Assembly (NCBI GenBank): GCA_028023455.1
Contig: JAQFVV010000013.1
Span: 3,722,001 to 3,786,000 of the forward strand
Length of the DNA stretch: 64,000 nucleotides
Direction of reading: 5' to 3'
Source of the DNA: Epiperipatus broadwayi
Taxonomy: Eukaryota; Onychophora; Udeonychophora; Euonychophora; Peripatidae
Part shown: positions 11,011 through 24,194 of the stretch, piece by piece
Position numbering within the stretch: position 1 is the first letter of the stretch
How the letters are laid out: each line of letters starts with the position of its first letter
The notes under the pieces: model-generated
What the model was told of the DNA's origin: nothing
The model's input: the letters and a program-made list of their open reading frames with translations, nothing else
Databases searched by the model: none
Position numbers and translations under genes: made by a program

Positions 11011-11590
11011 CCTGGTCTCCTAAATGATTTCTATATGTGAGTTTTTTATGTGAAAATTTTCTTATATGAGGTTTTTTATGTAAAGATTGGTTATATGGAT
11101 GTTTAATATCTGTGTTTAATTGGTATATAGATAAATAATTAGTTATTATAAATTATTGTACTTTGCACTAACTATAATTTTTGATTAAAATGTATAAGTA
11201 TTTTAGTTTTTAATGAATATTAATGTGAGCACAGCTATTTTTTGTATGTGAACATAGTCTAATTTTTGTATGTATGCACATATATTTTAATTTTTAATTT
11301 TGGATTTTTTATTTTTATATTTATTTTAATTTAAATAGAATTTAAGCTTGATTAGGAGGAAATGTAGTTTTTTTCTTTTTTTGCTTGAATTTTGTCATTG
11401 ATTGGGTAGATATTCTGTGTTAGATTTTGTGACCAATCAGGGTGGGGGGGGTGTTGTTAAATTTTTAATCTTTTACCAAATCTGTAATTTTTGATTATCG
11501 CCATTTTACTGTGTATTTTTTTTTTCTTTCTGATGAAAACCAGTCCTCTGGTTGAAATATAATATTATTTATTGGATTTATAAGTCTTTT
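11011..11590 (+). mobile_element. likely 3' non-coding tail of the Penelope-like copy
   Basis: T/G-rich sequence follows the endonuclease relic on the same strand and leads into a hammerhead-like core at 11530-11557. It includes a G-run near 11443. Assignment to the element rests on position and on the known association of hammerhead motifs with Penelope-like elements; the exact 3' boundary is not visible. Confidence 0.4.
11530..11557 (+). ncRNA. hammerhead-ribozyme-like core
   Basis: CTGATGA at 11530-11536 is the exact conserved hammerhead 5' core. After one extra A, a perfect 6-bp stem follows (AACCAG at 11538-11543, CTGGTT at 11548-11553, loop TCCT), then GAAA at 11554-11557. A weak 4-bp AT helix after GAAA (AATA/TATT) could serve as stem III. 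No complementary stem I is seen, because the upstream bases are pyrimidine-rich. Cleavage competence is therefore doubtful, but the core order fits the hammerheads reported in Penelope-like retroelements. Confidence 0.4.
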
Positions 11591-13430
11591 TTTGTTTTTA
11601 TATATATATAAGATTTGTGTGTGTAAGTATGAGATTAAAATTAAAACAGACTAGGATAATTAATAACACATTTATTAAACTACATAAAAAACAATAAAAA
11701 ACCATTGATATTACCACACCATCATCATAGAAACATGTTATGGTGATTTGAACCAGTACATACTTTAGATATATTTGACATATCAAATATTAACATAATA
11801 TGGATTTTCTTACATGTGGAATTACTATCTACAACTTTATAATCAGGTAATATCCAACAAATGAATTCATATCCATTGTAGCTTAAATAATAATATAGGA
11901 ACTAAAAAAATCAGATTTTGCACTCTTGTTTTATTCTCACCAAAAGTAAGCTTTTCTACAATTTTATCACAGAGAGAGAAAATTTAAAGAATAATGAAAA
12001 ATAAATAAAATTACATATATGTTTATCACACACACACACACACACACAAAAAAAAGCTTAGTATATTTACATATAATTACACATTTATTAAGAGATTTTT
12101 TAAAAACTGAGATATATAAACTTCTCACAGGTGTATTAAATATCTAAAGTGCATATAAATTTCCACCTGACATCTTATATACTATCTGAAGTGGATGTAA
12201 TTTTACAGAATCTTAGTGCTCTGCTTCTTCCCTTGATTTCGGATGTTCCTTATGGAGTCCAATTGAATTGTTTCCAAAATGGCACATTTGTTTTAATTTA
12301 AATATTGTTTAACTTGTACCTTGATTTGAAGGATTTTTTAGATGGGTATAGTCCTTAATTTTTTGTGAGTAAATATTCAGACAATAAGCAAATCATCTCT
12401 AGATCAGGTCAACATATTATTTAACATGGCAAGATATATTTCAAACTCTGCTCTAGGTTTAAGCATTTTTTTTTATCTCCTAGGCACTGCATAGCTGGTA
12501 GGCAATGAGTAAAAGCATATTTTGGGAGCAATTCGGCAATCATCCCAGAGGAGCTACAAGGATAATTATGGTTTCTCATAATAGCAATGAGAATATATTA
12601 ATAAATATTTCTCTTACATATAGTTAACTTTCTTGTTTCATTAAGAGTTAGAGTTTACACTTAGAAACTGCTGATAAATGTTGTCAATATCTTTTTTTTT
12701 CCAGCTATTGAAGTGGTATATTCTTATGGACTATATGTTTCACCCATAACTCTATCTGTGCTAACTTTAAAACCCTTGAGTACATGTATATACAACATAA
12801 ACATTATTACACATGTATCAGCATGCACATATATGCGAGAACAGACTGTGATATATTATCAGTTTATGTATATTAACAGTATACCAGTATTTAAAGTGTA
12901 GATCTTTTTTAAATTATAGATTTATTATTTTAAAAAGCCGATTCATTAATTTTATTGAGGATTACATATATGTATAAAATCCACCTAATACCAGCATACA
13001 TACATAATGAATGTTGTTTAAAAGATCTGCTAAATTTTCTAAACCTAAATTAAAATATTGTCAATAAAATTCAAGCCACCAGCCAGCCACGTATAGTGCA
13101 TAGGCTAAGTTTCTAAATTTATATTTTTGCAATAATATTTTCAAAACTGAAACTTAATCAATAACAAAACACACTTAACCAGCCAATTTAGGATGCTTTG
13201 GGAATTGAATGGCTAAACCAAGCTAAATTTATTCGACTTAAAATATTAAACATTAGTTGAGTCAATTTTACAAATTTAAATTTGAAATTTTAAACAAGTG
13301 TTAATAGATTTGCCCTACTGTGAACCCAACTTGTAGGAAAATAATATAGGGTTTAAAATTGGTATAAATAGCCTATATTTTGACTCTTTAAAATATTTTG
13401 TAAATTTATATATGTGTTGCTACCCGAATC
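11591..13430. other. AT-rich spacer with an (AC)n microsatellite
   Basis: An AC microsatellite spans 12026-12048. A slightly less AT-rich patch at about 12215-12290 and another at 12475-12580 show no frame or motif I recognise. The short ORFs at 11598-11786 and 12713-12901 have no family features. Confidence 0.5.
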
Positions 13431-13439
13431 TATGGCCAT

Positions 13440-13685
13440 TTAAATTTCATAATGAGTGAACAGGAGGGCTGTAGATTTGCCATTTCTTCTGATGTCAGAA
13501 TGGTCATCTCCAACCCTGTCCTACATGTTGCAATGGCAAGTGATCATCATCACCAGGATGGAGAGTTTCAGACACAGTCTGATATTGAAAGAAGACTACC
13601 ACCAAGTAACTTATCCAGAAGAAGAATGCCAGAATGCCTATTTCCAAGTGTCTGAAGTCCAAGCTGGTGAATAGATTGATAACAT
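13440..13685. other. coding-like patch of unknown origin
   Basis: This ~240-bp island is clearly less AT-rich than its flanks, and three overlapping frames stay open for 60-70 codons (two plus, one minus). None of the translations shows a domain I know. A GGTGAAT near 13663 could be a splice donor, but no convincing acceptor precedes the patch. It could be an isolated exon, or a fragment of a transposon or retrogene. I do not assign a strand or function. Confidence 0.2.
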
Positions 13686-16600
13686 TCTTCAAAACTGCAG
13701 AGCTCTTAAATTAATCCTTAAACTATAAATTAAATATTAAGCTAGCTACTATAATCTAACAAACTTTCATTCTTAAGTATTAATTTTTTAAACTTAAATC
13801 ATTCTAAAATTAAAACTGCAAAACTTGCCTGAATCTTAACTAATATAATTCATTACTTAATCTCAATAACTGTAATTATTTATTGTTTTAAATTCTCTAT
13901 AAACTGTGGTCATGCCTATAATTACTGTTTTAATTATTACATTTTTGTTATTTTAATATATATGTTATGATATGCCAATGTTTCAAGGCAGTGAATAATT
14001 ATTTTAGTAACTTTAAGAAGAGATCATTATTAAGCTCTCCAGCATAATATTTAATAAGGCTGCCTAGCTTAAGTAAATTGCTGCATCGAAATCCTATTCT
14101 AATAGATAACAACTGATCGCTACATGCTCGTTATCATTGTTATTGATGTTATAGTTTTTAAGGTTTGCATAACAAGTTACTAAACTTATGATTTTAATTA
14201 TTAGTTAGAAATAAGATGCTAGTTATGGATATTAAAAGTATATTTTTAAATGTTGTTAAAGCCATTAAATATACTTTCTCCTCCCTAAATTAATCATATA
14301 TATATATATATGAATACAGATTCAGTGTATTAACTAGATTAATGATTTAGTTAACCCTTTTATTTAGCATGATTACTATATGCTAATCTAAGAACTGGAA
14401 TGAGTTAGTTGTAGCAGATAGAAACTATCTGTTTAGGCACATTGGTTGATTAATCCTATATATACATATTTATGTTACTATGTGTTGCAAGTGTGTCTTT
14501 ATTAAGCACCCAAGCATGCATGAACATCTTGCTATGTCTTTCTAATGGACTAGTGATGGCAGCCATTCTTGTCCATACAGTTCAGATGGCTATCTTTAAA
14601 ACTGGAACACGAGGGTCCAAAACCATGTTCAAAACCTATCTGACTTCCCAAACTGATATGCTCTTTAATGTTATACTAGCAAACTATTCGGTCTAAGGGG
14701 ACGGAATATTTGATACTGAAGTTCGTGAACAATTGCTCATTTGCACTGCAATCTTATTTTAGTATTTATCTGTACCGTAGTCTATAGATGTGAATCTAAG
14801 GGTTTTCCTCAACCTTATTATTAACACTTTAGCATTATTCTGGAACCGTAATCTAGGTTATGAGATGGAATCTGTATGTTGAGCTTATAATTTGCTCATT
14901 TGTAATGTATTCGGAACAATCAGCTTAATGCTGTATATAATAATAATAATCATCCTGGCTAACGTTTTAGCTTATAATGTTGGCAAACCTAAGAATAGTT
15001 TGGCATTTCAAAATATAATAGGCATAGTTTATTAACCACAAACACTTGTATAAATTAAGTTAAATTCCTCAAGATGAGATTGCTGTATTAAATTTATTTC
15101 ATCATTTCTGTAATGCCTTTTGCATTAATTATATATGTATCCTAACCTAAGTAATTGCCGTTCTTTTGTTTTATTGAATTAGTTAATCATTTATTTTAAT
15201 AAACTGATTTAAAATATAAATTGTGTCACATGTTTACTCGCAATCCAACTCAAAATCATCCAAATTCGCAATCCAACTCAAAATCATCCAAATTCCTTAT
15301 TATTAATATGTATAATATGTATTCTTTTAATTAAGTCTTAGCACATTAACTAGTTTATTTAGCTCTTAATTATATATAAATTGTTAATTTTCCCTAAATC
15401 TCATGTTTCTACCTTTGCTCAATCAGCTCACTAAAGAATTGAGACAAAGTGTAACCTCATAAATGTCATTCATAGCATGTTAAATCAAGGAGTGCTGGTA
15501 AATGAGTTGGAAATTTCGTCAGAATCGAGGTCTCCCACCTCATTTAAATCAGCTTTGGTGTATTGTAGCTGTACTCTAGATTTAGTTACTTAAATGTATA
15601 AATATGATCCTTACATTATCCAACATTGCTCTCTTACTGACTGAAAATTAAAAGCTATTATTTTACAACTTCAAAGCTGTCTCTACTCTGATCTTATTTG
15701 TAATGAGCTAATTCGTATTTACTTGAATGTTCACACTTCCATATATAATCTCTTAAAACTGTCTCTTTTGTTTATTTTTCTGGAACTCAAAAGCTAATAT
15801 CTCCACCCACACAGAATATTTGTTTTCAAACGATAACTATCTATTGCTTCATGATTAATAAACTGTCTCTAAATAATATTCTGCAGTATGTTAGATATTT
15901 ATACAATATTTCTACATTTTTAATTTTTTGCTTCAGTTAAATAAATTTGTATAATAATATTAATCATCTTTCACTATTATTATCATCAACCTTATTCTTT
16001 TATTTCAGCATTTACATTATCTGATTGATCAAAATGTCCCAGCCAAACTAAATCTATATGTGTTCACGAAAACTTGCCCCTTTGAACACAGTAAAGAGGG
16101 AATTCCTAGCAAAGTAGTTTCCACATACACACAATTCAAAGTCACCACAGCTTATATAATTGACAAACAAAAAATATTTTATTTCCAGCTTTAAATAATT
16201 TGAAGAATTTTTATATTCTTTTTTATTATAGAATCATGATGTTCAGAATGCAGTATAAGTGAACAGTAGAAATTATTTAACACTGTCATTTATTCTAAAA
16301 ATGTTTTTTTTTTTAGAGATAGATACTTTTACATAATATAGTTAAGTATTTATTTTATTTTACATTTTATTTAATTTTCAAAATCATATTACTATAATAA
16401 CAAAACTTTTATTCAATGTTACCTTACTACTTTAAAACCTTAATTGATTTTATGCTTACTTACATTAAATTCTCTATTGGCATTGTGACTTTGAAAACAA
16501 TATCATTTTTATACTAAATCCACAGATAATATTATTTTATAAGATAATATATATATATTTAAAAGAAATAAAGACTATTTTTGATCATCTTTTGAATAAT

Positions 16601-17340
16601 AATGCAAGATCTATAATTATAACTTTTAATAATATTTGCTCTATCTACTCATTAAATTCACAAAGACATTCAACTTAGTGAAATAAAAACGAATCTTTGT
16701 AATCTTACAAATGAAAAGACTGGAGATCAATGCAGAGATACCTACCAAGATAAGTTTTAATTTTTTAAAAGAATATATAGACATATGTAGGCCATGAAAT
16801 TGTGCTAGAGTTTAAGAATGCTTTTATTGTTACAATTTATAAAATAATATTGAAATGATTATCATGAAATATTACTGTTATGAAATACAGCAAAAACATT
16901 TTTAAAAATTTTGTTGAATAATTTTTTATATTCACAGGCGAAAGTTTACTAGAAACTCATTATGGTTTTAAAGAACCAATGAGTATTATAGTTATGATTT
17001 TGTTGCCAAGTAAATATTATATAGTTTTTACCAACTTTGAATGAAAAAAAACATTATTTGTATTAATGGAAAGTCTAAAGCAATTGAATTAAAGTTGAGT
17101 GTTTAATAAGTTTTGCAAAAATTTATAAAACAGGCATCAAAATGCAATATAGATTTGATGATAAAAAATTTTAATTTGAAACTACATAAGTAAAAAATAG
17201 TAATTTAATTTTCTTGACTTCTATATTCATAGTACAATGATAATCACACTATTATTCCAAATTTAAAAAAAATGATGTTAATATTTTGAATGCAATCTAA
17301 TAAAGACTTTGGTTAAGCAAATTAATGTTAAAAACGATAA
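13686..17340. other. unassigned spacer with a 28-bp exact tandem duplication
   Basis: A 28-bp unit (CGCAATCCAACTCAAAATCA...) is exactly duplicated at 15239-15266 and 15267-15294. The part at 14.4-15.0 kb is less AT-rich, with a 74-codon ORF (14472-14696) lacking known motifs. Two loosely similar segments are present there (CTGTACCGTAGTCTATAGATGTGAATCTAAG near 14771, split by eye, and CTGGAACCGTAATCTAGGTT near 14840). The rest is AT-rich DNA without recognised content. Confidence 0.4.
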
Positions 17341-17372
17341 AGACGCCGTTCGATGGCGGCGTTATCATGCTA
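17341..17372. other. GC-rich hairpin
   Basis: ACGCCG and CGGCGT form a perfect 6-bp GC-rich stem around an 8-base loop, in otherwise extremely AT-rich DNA. It lies at the left edge of the repeat-bounded region holding the TTAGGG-like array and may mark an element end. Confidence 0.4.
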
Positions 17373-17430
17373 AAACTATAAAATATGAACATTCCCAGAT
17401 CATTCATTTTAATCATTTTGATGTGTTTTT

Positions 17431-17535
17431 ATAATGCGAAAATAAAAATAAAACAAAATCGTCTTTTTTAAATATTTTTTTTATTAACATATACAAATTA
17501 AATGATAACAATAATTGTAAAATAAAATCAACAAA
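17431..17535 (+). repeat. ~105-bp direct repeat, left copy (flanks the TTAGGG-like array)
   Basis: The segment TAATGC.AAAATAAAAA...CAAAATCGTCTTTTT...AAATATTTTTTTT..TTAACATATA...AAATGATAACAATAA is repeated at 17990-18096 with small differences. Between the copies lie the TTAGGG-like array and two copies of a TTTTTACAGAGAAACAGATATT motif (about 17692 and 17768). That motif is followed by TTACCGCTATTTTTTACT, which occurs again near 18261. Confidence 0.7.
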
Positions 17536-17834
17536 TTAAAATTTAATTCGTGTTTTTTAATTTGCTTTATTAGAAAAAACCATTTTCTATCGGTTATTTT
17601 TTTAGTGGGATTACACCTTCTTTTTTGTTGTTGTTTAAAAACTCATAATCGGAATAAAAAGTAATTTTTTAGTCTTTCTTTTAAATTTACATTTTTACAG
17701 AGAAACAGATATTATTGTGTTACCGCTATTTTTTACTTTTTTAGTCTTCGTTTTACATTTTAATTTTTTACAGAGAAACAGATATTACCGCTATTTTTTA
17801 CTTCAAATAGAATGACAACAAAAACTAAAAGTTG

Positions 17835-17980
17835 TTAGGGTTAGGTTTAGGGTTAGTTTTAGGATTAGGGTTAGTTTTAGGGTTAGGTTTAGGGTTAGTT
17901 TTAGGATTAGGTTTAGGGTTAGGTTTAGGGTTAGTTTTAGGCTTAGATTTATGGTTAGGGTTAGTTTTAGGGTTAGGGTT
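17835..17980 (+). repeat. degenerate interstitial telomere-like array, (TTAGGG)n with TTAGTTT/TTAGGTT variants
   Basis: About 146 bp of TTAGGG units is interspersed with TTAGTTTTAGG and TTAGGTTTAGG variants. TTAGGG is the telomeric repeat of most non-arthropod animals. Here it is internal and flanked by direct repeats at 17431-17535 and 17990-18096. It is therefore an interstitial block or an element-borne satellite, not a chromosome end. Confidence 0.8.
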
Positions 17981-17989
17981 CTGTTGTTT

Positions 17990-18096
17990 GTAATGCTAAA
18001 ATAAAAAATATCAAAATCGTCTTTTTGTAAATATTTTTTTTTCTTAACATATATAAAATAAATGATAACAATAACCGTAAAATATATTCAACAAAG
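17990..18096 (+). repeat. ~105-bp direct repeat, right copy
   Basis: Matches 17431-17535. Its downstream flank contains a further TTACCGCTATTTTTTACTTC copy at about 18261-18280, showing that the repeat module extends past the array. Confidence 0.7.
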
Positions 18097-18554
18097 TATA
18101 ACAGTAGTCGGAGAAAAGAAAGAAAGTAAAAAATTTTTAAACAACAACATATATATATATAATGTCTTCTTTACTTATTAACCATGTTTATAATATATGC
18201 TTTTTATGAAATTTAAAAAAATAGTGTAGAATTAAACTTTTCGTACTGGATATTTTTGTGTTACCGCTATTTTTTACTTCAAAAATAAACAGATGGTAGA
18301 ATATTGTTTGTCTCATGGAATGTTACGAACAGTAGGTTACTTGACGCATTACCTAATTCCAACTCACTTTACATATATATCTTGTCAACATTTTCCCACT
18401 AAAAACTTCAATACAGTATGGTGTAAAAAGTTGGATAATTATTACTTTAGAAAATCTGAACATTTCAATACTTTAAAAAAAAAAAATTCAATTAAAACAA
18501 CATTTCCATCCAATTCAAAAACACTCACCCTCTTATCAAACCATAACAATTCTA

Positions 18555-18785
18555 TAAACTGTGCGAATTCGCCAAATTAATTTGCTGCGTATGCGACATA
18601 CATGCTGTACTGCGATGCAACATAACGGCCTGCAATCTGTAGCACAACAAAAAAGTTGTATTATAGAAAACACGGGTTCGAACGTGTCGGCCGTGGCAAA
18701 CGGCATATTTATGTGTTTTAGCACGAAAACGGTGCCATTGAGCGTCATCTTTCTCTATAAGACTACAACCTTAAAAACTTAAATA
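18555..18785. other. CpG-containing island of unknown function
   Basis: This ~230-bp stretch has many CpGs (GTGCGAATTCGCC, ACTGCGATGC, GTTCGAACGTGTCGGCCGTGG) in CpG-poor surroundings. Frames are open for about 70 codons on both strands (18561-18782 plus, 18536-18748 minus), but neither product is recognisable. A small hairpin ACACG-GGTTCGAA-CGTGT resembles a tRNA T-arm or pol III B box but has no matching A box at a normal distance. It may be a fragment of a younger mobile element. Confidence 0.3.
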
Positions 18786-21700
18786 TTTTATCAGCTAGAG
18801 ACATCTGGATGGTTAACAGCAATGTAAGTCAATATGAAATGTCAGACTTGGATGTTGAAGTGTAACATAGACTCTAAATGTACTGCTGTATTTAATAAAT
18901 TTAAAAATATGGCATTTCATTATGTTCATATAATTATTGCAATGAAAGTAATATGTATATAGTGATGTTGTTTTGACCAAATTATTATATACAAATAAAA
19001 TCTGGTCAACAATTAACATAAAAAATATTTTTAAAAATATTAATTTAAGAACATTATATAATACCAATCACTAGGTTTTTCAACTTGCTAAGTGAGATTT
19101 TCATTGGATTGGGCACATGAAGCAAATTAACTGTAATAGATTTTGGTGAACTTGAATAGTATGCATTTCATGGGAAAAATAAACTCCATTTATATTATAA
19201 AGATTATTTCAAAAACACTCAAAAAAGTGCAATATGGGTTGCTTTCACTGAGAGTATATAAAATATAATAAAAAATTGCAGTTAGAAAAAGGAGTTAAAA
19301 CATTTCAAAAAGTAACATTTGTTGTGAAAAAAGGGTTAAATAGAGCATCACAAGTTAATACTAAATAATAAGCACAAGATAAATGTGGATGTATTTGTAA
19401 TTCATGAATTTGTTTATATCATTATTGCAAAAACTCATCTATCTCCCTTTTTTTTTGCCTGGATTTAAAATAACCATACTCATTTATAAGTGGTTACAAA
19501 TGATAATGATGTCTGTGCTTGATATTGTTTGATGTTTTAAGTGTAATTTTAGATTTATATTGCTAAAAAATTTATAACAATGTACTTATGACAGAAAATA
19601 AAAATTATGGTACTCATAACCAAAAAGTGTGTAAAGTCATTAGATAGTATATAGTGATCAAAATAGAGGATAATATGAATTTACTAGTTTTAAATTTAAA
19701 CTACAATATTTCCTACCTATAACATTTGATCCATTTCAAGTGAAAACAATTTACAACTTGAAGACTTCGAGAATTTAGAAGAATAGATAAAAAAATCATA
19801 GATATTGGAAATATGAATGGAATGAAATATGAATAAAAAATAAAACAACATTGAACCAATTGATATAACATAAGACAGAGCATAAACATTATTTAATCAA
19901 CTTAGTAATAAAGATCCAGTACAAGTTATGATTATGATAAAGAAATGGAGGATTTTAATATAGTTCTATAGACAGTTTTTGAAAAATAAATGCAATTTTA
20001 AAATTATTGTGGAAAATTTTAAAATAATAAATTTCTTCACAATAATGCAATAATTTAAATCTGTCAGAATAATATATAAATTTTAAAAATGAATATATGA
20101 TGTAAATTTGAATAGGAAGTGTGAAATTGCAGAAAATCTCTCTCTCTCTCTCTCTTTTGGAGAAAAATATTGTCCTTTTTATAAGATGCTATGTCAAATA
20201 AATATTTTAAAAATCCAAAAGAAGATATGGATTATATTATGAATGACTGGTAGATTTCAAGAATATTCTGTGCTCAATTGATTTGTTACAGTAAGTAATT
20301 ATTAATCAATGAGATAAAAAGTATATATTAATATAAAACTAGAGAGAATGTGTTTATTAAAATAGTTAATATGTCTAATTTTCAGAAATACTCTAATGAA
20401 TTTTACACTAAACTTATAAACAATTCATTTTAAAATATTGAGACTAAAAATATCTTAGACTTGAGTAAGATCAATAAAAGGATAACATTACTTAAACAAT
20501 TGGTGTTGTGAGAAATCTTATATAAGCAACAACAACAAAAAAAGAGAAAACAATTACTAAAAACAAAAATGACAAAAAAAAATCTAGTCATAATTAGCAA
20601 AAAGCAATATCAATTGAAGTGTCATAAATTACAAATGAAGATATATTTTTTTTAAAAAATAGATAAAGAACTAGTTATATGAGAATGTAGTAAATGATTG
20701 GAAAAAATCTCATATTAGATCTTAATGTTTAAAAAAATGAATAAGATATATATAGAAGCAAATTGGCATTAAAAAATGAACTAATTATACTACAGGATAT
20801 GTATTTAGGAACAATTCTCTTTGTCAACTAACAAGAAAAAAAGAGCAATTTCCATGCCAATATATAAACTTCATTCTTATATTAAAAATTCAAATGTGAC
20901 GGTGTTTATAATTAATATAGCAGGCCTACTTTAATCAATTTAATCTCAACACAGCTAGTTAACACATAATAGTGTACATAATATATTCTGTATATAAATA
21001 TAATTTAACTAAGTTTTAACAATTAAATTGTCAGTTAATGTACACTTATCATCTATGACATCAAATTAAAACAACCAGCCAATTTGCTATTATATATAAG
21101 TCAAGTGTTTTGTGGCATCAACTCCACTTCTGAACCTATTGCTACTATCATAATGTAATATATAAAGTCCTTCTCAAATAAACACCAAACACAAGGCTAT
21201 TAAGATTTTACAGCATGAATTGCTTAAAGTGTTATAATTTGCAGTTATTTTCATTTTGCCATAATATTATAATCCTATAAAACTACATTGTGATTATTTA
21301 ACACTTAAAAATGGCAAACAATATCAATACTTTGAATTAATTGGCTATTATTTTAGTACTATGACAAAGGTAAATTACTAAAAATATAATCAGTTTTTTT
21401 TTTTAATTTTATTTGAGAAGTTAATTTATATATTATTTTTAGATTACATTATGCACATTTGATTTCTATATGTATATTAAAATTTTTACAAATCATTTGT
21501 GGCATCATCTGTGGTGAGCTTTAGATGCACAATAATAATAAAATAATTTAAAAGTAATTATAGCAAAGTAGACAACATCCAAACATTAAAGTAAATTTTA
21601 AAAAAAGTCAGGAAATATTAAATTTCCATTCAACATTAGATAAATACATATATTGTGATTATCATAGACCAAGAATATTATCAAATCTTAGAAAATATTT

Positions 21701-24194
21701 ATCAAAATGTAGTAATGAATTAGACTTCATACTGATAGTATAAAGATAAAACTGTGGTAAAATGATAAAACAGAATTGTTTCACCCCTTAAAATTTTTTA
21801 TAATAGTTTTATGAAAAGTATTTCACAAAATAAATTGGGAAGCAAAGATAAGCAAAAATAAATAGATTACATAAATATATTATCAATATTTTGCCTCTAT
21901 GATTACTTTCTTAAATAAGATTTCAAATCTTTAGAAAAAATTATAAGAAATTTTAAATGAAAGTGAAAAACTAAAACATATATAAATACTATAAAAGACT
22001 AGACTTGAATTAAATAATGAATACCTTTGAGAGATCAATAACCTGATGGTTCTGAGATTTGAATGCTTAATAAAAAAAATTCATATACCATAAAACAAAG
22101 AAGAAGGAGGTTAGCGTTAACAAGGAAAGATCAAATGTAAAATATATGGATGAGAAAATAAACAGAAAAATAAGAAACTAAATAGAATTTGATCTAGTTA
22201 TGTCACTAAAAGAAATAAATTATAAGTAGCTAAATTTTAAATTGTATCGCCTAAGAAACTGAAAAAAAAATCTAGAAAAAACCCAGATGTAAAATAGATG
22301 GATACAATTTTTTGCAGAAATGATGTATAGAAGAAAAACTATGGATAAAATAAACTGGATTAAACATACAGAAATATTCATTCTATAATAAATTACAATA
22401 GTTGAAAATGATTAAGGAACTGGAAATAATGAATTTTAATTTAAATTTCTTTTGTATATTTATGTTTTTCATCTTACTATTTTTTTTACTAATCTATATG
22501 AATAGTGTAACTAAAAGTAAGCTTTTTTAAAAAAACAATCTCATTTGCTCATCATGAGTTCTCAATTTTAATTTTTCCTAACATGTAAGAGATTCCTCTC
22601 TTTCATTAGCTGCTAATCATAAGACTTTTGTCTGAAAATTTGCCTGATGAACTATTTCTTTTAATTTCCTAAGCTATTTTTGGTACTGTCAACTACTTTA
22701 ATTGCACATTACTATAAAAACCGTACTGTATTTTATAATCATAAAATAAAGGAAAATAAAAATCTATTTAATTTTTATGATGTAGAAAAAGTAAATCCAT
22801 ATAAAAGTAGTTATGTTGAATAGAGATAGCAATTCTCTTGAAGCTACAAGATCACAATAATATTCAAGTAATGTTGATTAAAATGTGATTATCTTCAATA
22901 AAAAAAAAAGTTATACATAAATAGGGTGCTACTTATTTTAGACATTTAGTGGAATACAAATCTATAAATTGTAAAAAAAAAAAAAAAAAATTACAAATAT
23001 AACCAAGTAAAATGATTACACCTCCAGGACATTAAGGACTAATTTTGTTCATAAAAAAAAAAAAGCCACAAATTGAATGTATTTGAAGACTAATCGAAAT
23101 TCTATAAATAAATTAAGTTGTAATGAGGAATTATGGCTTTAATTGTTAATACTGTAGAGCACTGCTATCAATTAAATGTTTTCTATTCTTATTAGAGTAA
23201 ACCACACAATAATCTCATGGAAAATCCTTTTCAGTTGTTCAAAATTTATATTATGGATGGCAGTAAAATCTATATTTTATGGATGGCAGTAAAAGCTATA
23301 TTAAATAACAGTGATAGGATACAAATTATATGCCTGTATTAATAGTACTGTGATAAATATATTTCTTTAATTAAGGCTGATGTAAAAATGCTAAACCAAG
23401 ATGAAATGCTAGAGATGGTAAAGATATTATAACTAAAAAAAAAGTTAATATTAAATTTTTAGAAAATGAAAAAAATATTAGTATAATAATAATGTCAGAA
23501 TAATTAATCTAGTCTGCAATTTAGATGTGAGATTAGGATATGATGTAATGGAAGATTGTATAAAAATGCTTGAAATAGGTCATCCCAAAATTATTCTAAA
23601 AATTTTTTGGACTCGTGTATTGAGCTTAATAAGAGTTGAAATATGCAAAAGTCTAATAATTCCTTATGTTTAATTTGCTTAACAAAAATTATTAGATTCT
23701 TTAAAAAAATTTATTTATTTTAATTTGTAAGACAAATGCTGTTTTTAAACTATTGATAGCTAACCAATATCTAATTGCAAAGATCTTTCTTCTTGACTCT
23801 ATAGTTTAAGATATTTTATTAAAAGTCACATATAAACAATACTGATCTGGACATGCCAATGAAAGATTCTACAATGTTTTTTTTTATTGAACCATCAAAA
23901 TAAATGGCCAAAAAAACAATACAAGTAAAAGTTAGATTATAGAGATAAACTAATTACAAAAATGTTATTATGTGAATATTCCAAAAATAAATATAGAATT
24001 AAAACAGGTTATGTGAATATTCCAAAAATAAATATACAATTAAAACAGAAGATAGAGTTGCAGAAAACTTGTTGCAGGAGAATACTTAAGGTAAAATATC
24101 TCCAGAGTCCTTCTATGGATGTGATAATTGGATAATTAGAAATAAGGATAGAAAAAGTATTAATACTAATTAAATGGTTTATTGCTTATACCCA
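18786..24194. other. AT-rich spacer, no genes seen
   Basis: Contains a (CT)n microsatellite at about 20137-20155, a poly-A run near 22974-22990 and a 26-bp tandem duplication of TTATGGATGGCAGTAAAA at 23251 and 23277. An exact-period 41-bp duplication starts at 23968 and 24009 (TTATGTGAATATTCCAAAAA...). No domain or RNA gene was recognised. Confidence 0.5.

Noticed and set aside
17835-17980. chromosome end
   Set aside because: The array is short, degenerate and flanked by unique and repeated DNA on both sides.
18293-18580. 95-codon ORF
   Set aside because: Lysine/asparagine-rich low-complexity translation spanning a repeat-module edge, without any family feature.
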